Below, piece by piece: positions 1-5,500 of a stretch of DNA of 5,500 nucleotides (positions are counted from its first letter, which is position 1; every line of letters begins with the position of its first letter). The stretch spans positions 1 to 5,500 of the forward strand of contig CAMPCK010000078.1 in NCBI GenBank assembly GCA_946645735.1, read 5' to 3'. Origin of the DNA: an uncultured Clostridia bacterium (GTDB lineage: Bacteria; Bacillota_A; Clostridia; Peptostreptococcales; Anaerovoracaceae). Both the position numbers and the translations under genes were made by a program. Below the pieces are notes generated by a model. The model had not been told where the DNA came from, did not search any database, and saw nothing but the letters and a program-made list of their open reading frames with translations.

Positions 1-1
1 T

Positions 2-151
2 ATCTTAAAGAATGAAGCCGTCGTTTCTCTGGGTATTTCAGATTACTCAAGAGAGAAGGACACTTCTCTTCACGAGGTATTCGAAAGGGCAGATGCCCTC
101 ATGTATAAGAGGAAGCAGGAGCTTAAGACAATGGGCGCCGCTACAAGATAG
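2..151 (+). CDS. GGDEF-domain protein (diguanylate cyclase family), C-terminal fragment
   Basis: This is the 3' end of a gene that begins before the window; 49 codons and a TAG stop are visible, in the frame whose codons begin at base 2. The fragment reads VVSLGIS, then a short variable stretch, then FERADALMYKRK. That is the usual end of a GGDEF domain: the last core strand, followed by the helix with the ERAD-x-x-MY signature. GGDEF domains make cyclic-di-GMP from two GTP, but the GGDEF motif itself lies outside the window, so catalytic competence and any sensor domains cannot be judged. The next gene, also a c-di-GMP protein, starts 36 bases downstream on the same strand with no visible terminator between, so the two are probably co-transcribed. 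The family call is fairly sure; the exact activity is unknown. Confidence 0.8.
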   Translation: MLKNEAVVSLGISDYSREKDTSLHEVFERADALMYKRKQELKTMGAATR

Positions 152-187
152 AAAGATGTTCAGAACAATACAAGGCAGGGGAATGTT

Positions 188-3100
188 ATGTTAAAAAGCC
201 ATGAAAAATTTCATTCATCCAACGGTAAGCGTCTTGTGCTGGTTGCAGATGACGAAATGATCAACCGCCAGATCCTTGGCGGGATTCTTAGCCAGGATTA
301 TGAGGTTATCTTCGCAGAAGACGGCAGGGAGACATTGGATAAGGTAAGGGAGAATTCTGATATTCTCTCACTGGTTCTGCTGGATCTTCGCATGCCTGAA
401 ATATCAGGTATGGAAGTTCTGAAGACCATGAAGGAAGACCCTGAAACGCAGACTATTCCCGTAATAGTGATCACGTCTGATCAGGAATCTGAAATTGAGA
501 GCTTAAGCGAAGGAGCAAGTGACTTTATACCTAAACCTTATCCTCAGGCGGGAGTTATTCTTGCCAGGATCAGGAGAAGTATTGAGCTTTCCGAAGACAG
601 ACAGATAATTAATTCCACTGAAAGAGATCCTCTCACGGGATTATATAACAGGGAGTATTTCTACCGCTATGCCGAGCAGTACGACAATTATCACAAGGGC
701 ATGGAAATGGATGCCATTATAATTGACATCAATCACTTCCATATGATAAATGAGCGTTACGGCAAGGAATACGGGGACGGAGTGCTTAAGACCATCGGTG
801 AAAGAGTAAGGGACATGGTAAGCGATACTGGAGGCATCGTCTGCAGAAGAGAAGCGGATACCTTCATGGTATACTGTCCTCACGGAAAGGATTACAGCAC
901 CATCCTTGACAATGCATCCATCGGCCTTGCAGGGGAAGACTCTGTCAATAACCGTGTGCGCCTCAGAATGGGTGTATACACAAATGTGGACAAGAATCTC
1001 GACATCGAAAGGCGTTTCGACAGAGCCAAGATGGCCTGCGACACTGTTAAGAACAGCTTCGTCAAGTCCATCGGAATCTACGACAGCGCTCTTCATGACA
1101 AGGAGATGTATGCAGAGCAGCTCATAGAAGACTTCCATAAGGCCATTGAAGAAAGGCAGTTCACAGTATATTATCAGCCTAAATTTGATATACGTCCGGA
1201 TATACCTGTGCTGGCATCAGCTGAGGCTCTTGTCAGATGGAAACATCCCGAGCTTGGAATGATAAGCCCCGGAGTGTTCATTCCCCTCTTTGAGGGTAAC
1301 GGAATGATAAGGGATCTGGATAACTACGTATGGAAAGAAGCGGCTGCCAAAGTATGTGACTGGAAAAAGAGACTTGGTTTCCATGTGCCTGTGTCCGTCA
1401 ACGTATCAAGAATCGATATGTACGATCCGGGCCTCATCGACAATCTCAGCAAGCTTGTGGAAGATAACGGTCTGAGTACCAACGATCTGCTTCTGGAGAT
1501 AACGGAATCCGCCTACACACAGGATTCTGAACAGATAATAGAGACGGTGCACAAACTGAGAGCTATAGGCTTCAAGGTTGAGATGGACGACTTCGGAACG
1601 GGATATTCATCCCTGAATATGATTTCCACTCTACCCATTGACGCTCTCAAACTGGATATGCAGTTCATCAGAACGGCCTTTGACAAGCAGAAGGACACAA
1701 GAATGCTTGAGGTAATCATTGATATCGCTGATTATCTGGGAGTGCCTGTAATTGCTGAGGGTGTGGAAACGGAAGAACAGCTTCTGGCTCTGAAAGCCAT
1801 GGGCTGCGATATCGTTCAGGGATATTACTTCTCAAGACCTGTCCCGGCAGATGAATATGAGCCCTTCCTGGATGAGAGAAAGAATATCCCGGAGGTGGAT
1901 GTATTCACAAGAACGGAAACCGTCAAGACCAGGGGAATCAAAAAGAAAGACATACCTGTAGAGAAGATCGCCCAGTCCCTGTCTGATGAATTTGAGAGCA
2001 TATTCTATGTGGATACTGCCAGTGACCGTTTCGTAGAATTCAGCAATAAGGGAGACAGGAACGACCTTCAGATGGTAAGAAGCGGATCCGGATTCTTTGA
2101 TGAATGCGCCAGAACCATCATGGACAGAGTCTATGTGGTGGACAAAAACAGGCTTCTTCAGATGTTCTCCAAATACAGCCTGCGTAACGCTCTTGAAGAC
2201 GGAAAGGCGCTCAATACCATATTCAGGATCAACGGTGAGACTGAACCGGAGTACTACAGAGCCCAGGCAGTAATGGCGGACAGCCATACCAGAAAAAACG
2301 TTGTCATCGGCATCGTAAATATAAATGACACTATTACTGAAGAGGAAAAGCTGGCCGAAGAGCGAAAGACCAGCATAACTTTCTCCAGAATAATAGAAGC
2401 GCTTGCAAAAGATTATTTCAGCATTTATTATATAGATACGGAGACAAATCACTTCATAGAGTTCAGTTCAAGCCAGGAATACAGGAACCTGAATATAGAA
2501 AGCGGCGGAGATGATTTCTTCAATATTTCAAGGAAGAATCTCTTAAGAGTCGTGCACCCCGATGATCAGGACATGCTTGACGAGGCCATTCGGAAGGAAA
2601 ACCTCATGGAAGCCCTGGAAAGGGAGGACACCTTCACCCTTACCTACAGACTCATGATGGAAGGGGAACCTGTATATGTGCACATGAAGGCAACCAAGCT
2701 CGATGATAAAAATGATACGCACATCGTTATCGGCATAAGCAATGTAAACGAGCAGATAAAGCGTGAGCTTGAAAACGACAGCGCTCTGAGGAAGGCCAAG
2801 GAGAGGGCTGAAAGGGATGCCTTGACAGGGGTGAAGAGCAAGTATGCTTTTGCGGAAGCAGAAAAGAATCTCAACAGGGAGATCCTTGAGGGCAGTGCAG
2901 AAGGCTTTGCCATTGCAGTCTGCGATCTGAACCGCCTCAAGGAAGTCAATGACACCCATGGACACAAGGCTGGAGATGAATATATCAAGCAGGCCTGCCA
3001 CATAATCTGTACTGTGTTCAGGCATAGCCCCGTATACAGGATCGGAGGCGATGAATTCGCAGTGATCCTTAAGGGAAGGGACTTTGAGCACAGGGAACTC

Positions 3101-3277
3101 CTGGCGGAGAGAATAAGAGAAAACAGCATTAAGCATCTTGAAGACGGAGTGGTTATCGCCATAGGAATCGCGGAATACGATCCGGCTCTCGATCAGGCTG
3201 TTGCAGCAATGTTTGAACGGGCGGATGCCGCCATGTATGATAATAAAAAATACCTGAAAGGAGAACAAAATGTATAA
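188..3277 (+). CDS. REC–GGDEF(degenerate)–EAL–PAS-like×2–GGDEF bifunctional c-di-GMP signalling protein
   Basis: A 1029-residue, apparently cytoplasmic protein with no signal peptide or membrane segment. Residues ~15-135 form a response-regulator receiver: acidic pair D21/D22, likely phospho-acceptor D66 in LLDLRMP, T96 and K116. Residues ~145-300 are a GGDEF domain (DPLTGLYN at 147-154) whose signature is changed to EADTF (222-226), so it is probably not a cyclase and may bind GTP as a regulator. Residues ~310-565 are an EAL phosphodiesterase with expected catalytic residues present: E346 of EAL, N405, E437, D467/D468 in DDFGTGYSS, K488, E524 and Q544. Residues ~594-857 hold two related PAS-like repeats. 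Residues ~877-1020 are a second GGDEF domain with intact GGDEF (953-957) and D913; no RxxD inhibitory site precedes it. The start is supported by AGGGG at 177-181, six bases upstream. Inferred role: phosphorylation-controlled making and breaking of c-di-GMP. The partner kinase and net activity are unknown. Confidence 0.93.
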   Translation: MLKSHEKFHSSNGKRLVLVADDEMINRQILGGILSQDYEVIFAEDGRETLDKVRENSDILSLVLLDLRMPEISGMEVLKTMKEDPETQTIPVIVITSDQESEIESLSEGASDFIPKPYPQAGVILARIRRSIELSEDRQIINSTERDPLTGLYNREYFYRYAEQYDNYHKGMEMDAIIIDINHFHMINERYGKEYGDGVLKTIGERVRDMVSDTGGIVCRREADTFMVYCPHGKDYSTILDNASIGLAGEDSVNNRVRLRMGVYTNVDKNLDIERRFDRAKMACDTVKNSFVKSIGIYDSALHDKEMYAEQLIEDFHKAIEERQFTVYYQPKFDIRPDIPVLASAEALVRWKHPELGMISPGVFIPLFEGNGMIRDLDNYVWKEAAAKVCDWKKRLGFHVPVSVNVSRIDMYDPGLIDNLSKLVEDNGLSTNDLLLEITESAYTQDSEQIIETVHKLRAIGFKVEMDDFGTGYSSLNMISTLPIDALKLDMQFIRTAFDKQKDTRMLEVIIDIADYLGVPVIAEGVETEEQLLALKAMGCDIVQGYYFSRPVPADEYEPFLDERKNIPEVDVFTRTETVKTRGIKKKDIPVEKIAQSLSDEFESIFYVDTASDRFVEFSNKGDRNDLQMVRSGSGFFDECARTIMDRVYVVDKNRLLQMFSKYSLRNALEDGKALNTIFRINGETEPEYYRAQAVMADSHTRKNVVIGIVNINDTITEEEKLAEERKTSITFSRIIEALAKDYFSIYYIDTETNHFIEFSSSQEYRNLNIESGGDDFFNISRKNLLRVVHPDDQDMLDEAIRKENLMEALEREDTFTLTYRLMMEGEPVYVHMKATKLDDKNDTHIVIGISNVNEQIKRELENDSALRKAKERAERDALTGVKSKYAFAEAEKNLNREILEGSAEGFAIAVCDLNRLKEVNDTHGHKAGDEYIKQACHIICTVFRHSPVYRIGGDEFAVILKGRDFEHRELLAERIRENSIKHLEDGVVIAIGIAEYDPALDQAVAAMFERADAAMYDNKKYLKGEQNV
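1967..2758 (+). repeat. Tandem duplication of a PAS-like sensory module inside the c-di-GMP protein
   Basis: Two protein-level repeats of about 125 residues (roughly residues 594-717 and 733-857) lie between the EAL and the C-terminal GGDEF domains, offset by 140-141 residues. Each opens with a helix, then a matching strand motif (SIFYVDT at 605-611 and SIYYIDT at 745-751), then F-[VI]-EFS. Both have a FF pair in the middle (SGFFD and DDFFN). Each closes with a matching strand (VVIGIVNIN at 705-713 and IVIGISNVN at 846-854). The second copy also has a VHPDD motif (789-793) common in PAS domains, which is absent from the first. The order and the closing IGI-x-N-x-N strand leading into a charged helix suit PAS-type sensors coupled to GGDEF output. 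No ligand can be named from sequence. The repeat is diverged at DNA level, so it is an old duplication. Confidence 0.65.
3213..3241 (+). promoter_or_regulatory. Possible sigma-A-type internal promoter for arcA
   Basis: TTGAAC at 3213-3218 and TATGAT at 3236-3241 are separated by 17 bases, matching the housekeeping -35 box at 4 of 6 and the -10 box at 5 of 6 positions. Transcription would start near 3248, just before the arcA ribosome binding site. The match lies within codons for the conserved FERADAAMYDNK end of the GGDEF domain, so protein constraint alone could produce it. The equivalent place in the upstream GGDEF gene (TTCGAA, then TATAAG) looks partly similar, which weakens the case. 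It is offered as a candidate only. Confidence 0.25.
3258..3263 (+). promoter_or_regulatory. Ribosome binding site of arcA, embedded in the upstream coding sequence
   Basis: AAGGAG sits six bases before the arcA ATG and wholly inside the last codons of the c-di-GMP gene, whose stop codon lies five bases after the arcA ATG begins. Ribosomes finishing the first gene therefore end on top of the arcA initiation region, an arrangement expected to couple the translation of the two. The site also fixes the arcA start at 3270. Confidence 0.85.
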
Positions 3278-4490
3278 GGGAATTCATAACTATTCCGAGA
3301 TAGGGAAACTCAATAAGGTGCTGGTCCACAGACCCGGAGCAGAACTAGAGGCCCTTACTCCTGACACCTTAGGGAAACTCTTGTTTGAAGATATTCCCTT
3401 CTTAAACGTTGCTCAGAGAGAGCACGATGCTTTCGCAGATCTTCTGAGACAGAACGGCGTGGAAGTAGCATATATAGTTGATGAGGCAGCAAAAGCTGTT
3501 GCAGATCCTCGAGTTAAGGATGAATTCATTAATGAGTTTCTTAATCTTTCAAGAATCAATTCCAAGGGATTGAGATCTGCTCTCATGGTTTACCTTATGG
3601 GAATGGAGCCCAAGAAGATGATTGAAAAGGTTATCGGAGGTATCAAGCGCTCCGAGATCCAGACTGAAAAGGCGACTTCTCTTATGGACCTTATCGAGGG
3701 AGAGGATCCCTTTGTATCCGATCCCATGCCCAACCTGTACATGCCCCGCGACCCAGCAGCATGCATCGGAGAAGGTATTGCCATCAACCACATGCACACA
3801 GATGCAAGACGCAGGGAAGCCCTTATCCTGAGATATATCTACAAATATAACGCTGATTTTGCAGATGATAAGGATAAGATCTGGTATGACCTGAGAGATC
3901 CTTTCTCCATTGAAGGAGGAGACGTAGCGGTATTGAACAGGGATCTGGTAGCCATCGGACTTTCACCCAGAACAACCATTATCGGAGCTGAGACTCTTGC
4001 CAGAAGACTCCTCCAGAGCGGAGAGTTCAAGAAAGTTCTTGCCTTCAATATTCCTAAGCTGGCTCCTTTCAGCCATCTTGATACGGTATTCACCATGGTT
4101 GACTATGACAAGTTCACCATCCATCCGGAGGTTGAAGGTCCTATGGAAGTATTCGGTATTACCTTAAGCGACAAGGGCGAGCTGAAGTTTGAAGCCATGA
4201 AGGATGAACTTGACAAGGTAATGGCCAAGGAGCTGGGACTTCCTGCAGTAGATCTTATCAGATGCGGCGGAAACAACATTCTGGTATCCCAGAGAGAACA
4301 GTGGAACGATGGTTCCAACACCCTCTGCATCGCACCCGGAAAAGTTGTTACCTGCGACAGAAACTACATCACAAACGACCTTCTCACCAAGCACGGCCTC
4401 GAAGTTCTCACAGTAAGCCTGTCAGAACTTTCAAGGGGAAAGGGCGGCCCGAGATGCATGACCTGCCCTGTAGTAAGAGAAGATATCTAA
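3270..4490 (+). CDS. arcA: Arginine deiminase
   Basis: A 406-residue cytoplasmic enzyme that hydrolyses L-arginine to L-citrulline and ammonia, the first step of the arginine deiminase pathway. Its length fits the family (~400-420). By spacing and motif against the Pseudomonas aeruginosa enzyme, the active site is present: N155, D161 in MPRD, R180, E215 in EGGD, R234, H269 and D271 in SHLD, and the nucleophile C396 in GGPRCMTCP. One difference is visible: K391 stands where the Pseudomonas enzyme has R401, a conservative change in the loop before the nucleophile. The start overlaps the upstream gene by 8 bases and has its own AAGGAG. A strong terminator follows, so no carbamoyltransferase, carbamate kinase or antiporter gene comes next. 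Either the rest of the pathway lies elsewhere or the enzyme acts alone to release ammonia and citrulline. An amidinotransferase of the same fold is unlikely given the full-length ADI match. Confidence 0.96.
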   Translation: MYKGIHNYSEIGKLNKVLVHRPGAELEALTPDTLGKLLFEDIPFLNVAQREHDAFADLLRQNGVEVAYIVDEAAKAVADPRVKDEFINEFLNLSRINSKGLRSALMVYLMGMEPKKMIEKVIGGIKRSEIQTEKATSLMDLIEGEDPFVSDPMPNLYMPRDPAACIGEGIAINHMHTDARRREALILRYIYKYNADFADDKDKIWYDLRDPFSIEGGDVAVLNRDLVAIGLSPRTTIIGAETLARRLLQSGEFKKVLAFNIPKLAPFSHLDTVFTMVDYDKFTIHPEVEGPMEVFGITLSDKGELKFEAMKDELDKVMAKELGLPAVDLIRCGGNNILVSQREQWNDGSNTLCIAPGKVVTCDRNYITNDLLTKHGLEVLTVSLSELSRGKGGPRCMTCPVVREDI

Positions 4491-4509
4491 AAAGCAGAAA
4501 AATTGCAAT

Positions 4510-4539
4510 AAAAAAGAGCTTGGGAAAAAGCTCTTTTTT
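4510..4539. terminator. Bidirectional intrinsic terminator between convergent genes
   Basis: A perfect hairpin pairs 4510-4521 with 4528-4539 (core AGAGCTT/AAGCTCT) around a six-base GGGAAA loop. On the plus strand the stem runs into a T tract, and after one G into TTTT; on the minus strand the A run of the left arm becomes a T tract. It lies 19 bases after the arcA stop and 7 bases past the stop of the minus-strand DUF2148 gene, so it can end both converging transcripts. Confidence 0.9.
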
Positions 4540-4546
4540 GTTTTGC

Positions 4547-5110
4547 TTAGTCTTCTGAATCTACGTTGAGCACGGCTCCCGGCCCTCTGTCAAAGAATAT
4601 GCTCTTTGAACTGATGGAAAGGGGGATCCCGTAGCAGTTTACCACGTCATCAGGAAGGAAATTCAGCTTAAGGGCTGCACGGCCTACAGAGAACATTACA
4701 CGGTTATCGATTCTGTGGTCTGCTGCAACGGACACGGCTGAACCGATGGCGATTCCCAGGTCGGTAACGGTGAAGACGCATCTTGCACCGGCGTTTCTGC
4801 ATTCTCTGCAGCTTTCAAATCCGCACATGCCGCACTTGTCCATTCCGAAATATCTTCCTGTACAGCCTATCACTACCACTGCTTCGCTGTTATCCACATT
4901 ACCGGCATCCCTCGTATAAAGAAGCTGGCCCGTGGCTTCTCCCATTTTCAGCATCTTGTCTCTGAGCTTATCCTTGTCTTCTCCTGTAATGACAGTAACG
5001 CGGATAGTGTCTCTGCCGCTGGCCTTAGGAGCTGTAAGAGCGGCTGCTGCCATGAGATCAGCTGTGTTTAAAATTGCATCTGTTTTGATGTTTTCCATAG
5101 ATTTTACCAT
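4547..5110 (-). CDS. DUF2148 family protein with ferredoxin-like cysteine motif
   Basis: A 187-residue protein matching the DUF2148 family, described as uncharacterised proteins with a ferredoxin domain and found mainly in anaerobes. An N-terminal helical region rich in alanine (residues ~11-30) is followed by a strand region (VTVITG) and VVVIGC at 78-83. A cysteine cluster follows: C93-x2-C96-x4-C101-x2-C104, with C83 and C111 nearby, suited to binding an iron-sulfur cluster. The rest carries family-typical stretches: DLGIAIGSA (117-125), ADHRIDNRVMFSVG (130-143) and GIPLSISSKSIFFDR (161-175). It has no signal peptide; the alanine-rich stretch is too short and polar to be a clear membrane anchor. 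The start is set by a GGGAGGTG site (5115-5122) about six bases before the ATG; the next Met, at residue 5, would be too far from it. Its substrate and reaction are unknown. It lies 45 bases after the nucleotidyltransferase gene and is probably co-transcribed with it. Confidence 0.87.
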   Translation of the reverse strand: MVKSMENIKTDAILNTADLMAAAALTAPKASGRDTIRVTVITGEDKDKLRDKMLKMGEATGQLLYTRDAGNVDNSEAVVVIGCTGRYFGMDKCGMCGFESCRECRNAGARCVFTVTDLGIAIGSAVSVAADHRIDNRVMFSVGRAALKLNFLPDDVVNCYGIPLSISSKSIFFDRGPGAVLNVDSED

Positions 5111-5116
5111 AATGCA

Positions 5117-5121
5117 CCTCC
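5117..5121 (-). promoter_or_regulatory. Ribosome binding site of the DUF2148 gene
   Basis: On the minus strand the sequence reads GGAGG, within GGGAGGTG, six bases before the ATG at 5110. It is close to the full anti-16S complement and decides between the two nearby in-frame Met codons in favour of the first. Confidence 0.85.
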
Positions 5122-5155
5122 CTGAAGAAACTGTTGCATATTATTTTAGTCTGAC

Positions 5156-5500
5156 TTATCCCCAAAGCTCCTGAGGATAGAGTCCGCTGTCCTTTAGAGA
5201 CTGAAGCGCCTTTACAACGCTCTCCTTATCTTCTTTATATGTTACACCGTACCAGCGGTCATGTGACTTAAGAACCCTTGCCTGTGCGCGGCCTGCTTTG
5301 ATGAGCTCGTCCACACACTTGGGAAGGAGGTATTCTCCCTTCTGCGGGTTATTTGCGAGAGTTTCATTTAAGAAACCGGGAAGGCCTGCCTCCATCTCCT
5401 TAAGAATGGAAGGAGTGAATCCCCAGAAATTCATGGAGACTGTGGTTCCCTCAGGGACTTTCGTCCAGGTCTCGCCGTCATCTTCTGTATAGGCAATGGC
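5156..5500 (-). CDS. Sugar-phosphate nucleotidyltransferase family protein, C-terminal part
   Basis: The reading frame is open from the window edge at 5500 to a TAA at 5156-5158, giving the last 114 residues; the internal ATG at 5434 is not the start. The part seen resembles the C-terminal half of nucleotidyltransferase-fold proteins annotated in Clostridia, with landmarks VSMNFWGF, GEYLLPKCVDELI, and SHDRWYGVTYKEDK followed by a final helix and GLYPQELW. Such enzymes transfer a nucleotide from an NTP to a sugar phosphate or similar acceptor, supplying cell-envelope or capsule precursors. The N-terminal nucleotide-binding loop (GxGxR type) is outside the window, so activity, nucleotide and sugar specificity cannot be read. 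No terminator is visible in the 45-base gap before the DUF2148 gene, so the two probably form one unit. The family call rests on recognition of the C-terminal motifs only. Confidence 0.72.
   Translation of the reverse strand, partial: AIAYTEDDGETWTKVPEGTTVSMNFWGFTPSILKEMEAGLPGFLNETLANNPQKGEYLLPKCVDELIKAGRAQARVLKSHDRWYGVTYKEDKESVVKALQSLKDSGLYPQELWG

Noticed and set aside
152..187. Possible frameshift joining the GGDEF fragment to the downstream gene
   Set aside because: The fragment ends with a natural GGDEF C-terminus, and the downstream gene has its own ribosome binding site and a complete receiver domain at its start.
12..194. 60-codon open frame starting near the window edge
   Set aside because: It overlaps the GGDEF fragment in another frame. 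The GGDEF frame carries a clear family signature and this one does not.
1832..2452. Open frame of 206 codons on the minus strand opposite the PAS-like repeats
   Set aside because: It is a shadow of the sense gene, with no recognisable protein family.
3010..3051. RxxD inhibitory site before the C-terminal GGDEF
   Set aside because: The expected positions hold F944 and S947, with an arginine one residue off at 945 and no aspartate, so no product-inhibition site is supported.
2543..3268. Long open frame (241 codons) on the minus strand inside the c-di-GMP gene
   Set aside because: It lies opposite a fully supported GGDEF-containing coding sequence, has no recognisable domain, and its composition is what the reverse complement of the sense codons gives.
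5111..5155. TAATAT with a weak TTGGGG 16 bases upstream (minus strand), and the small palindrome AGTCAGACT, in the gap before the DUF2148 gene
   Set aside because: The -35 match is only three of six and the palindrome has a 4-base arm around one base, too short for a terminator or a convincing operator.

Overview
The window looks like part of the chromosome of an anaerobic Firmicute of the Clostridia/Lachnospiraceae type. This is an inference from moderate GC content, strong AGGAGG-type ribosome binding sites, a DUF2148 ferredoxin-motif gene typical of anaerobes, and the resemblance of the sugar nucleotidyltransferase tail to clostridial proteins. No 16S or other marker gene is present, so the placement is tentative. 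Nearly all of the window is coding.

The plus-strand half (1-4490) reads as one transcription unit of three genes. The first is the last ~49 codons of a GGDEF (diguanylate cyclase) protein. After a 36-base gap comes a 1029-residue multidomain cyclic-di-GMP protein with the order receiver, degenerate GGDEF, intact EAL, two tandem PAS-like repeats, intact GGDEF. Overlapping its stop by 8 bases is a complete arginine deiminase (arcA) with its catalytic residues in place. A strong hairpin terminator follows arcA, so no arcB, arcC or arginine/ornithine antiporter follows it directly.

The minus-strand half (4547-5500) holds a small operon converging on arcA: the C-terminal 114 residues of a sugar-phosphate nucleotidyltransferase family protein, then, after 45 bases, a 187-residue DUF2148 protein with a cysteine cluster. 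The A/T-flanked hairpin between the two convergent units is built to terminate from both directions.

The most interesting feature is the tight translational coupling of a two-headed c-di-GMP enzyme (one apparent phosphodiesterase head and one apparent cyclase head) to an orphan arginine deiminase. This suggests, but does not prove, that arginine catabolism or sensing is tied to c-di-GMP signalling here. I saw no mobile element, CRISPR array, tRNA, rRNA or riboswitch.
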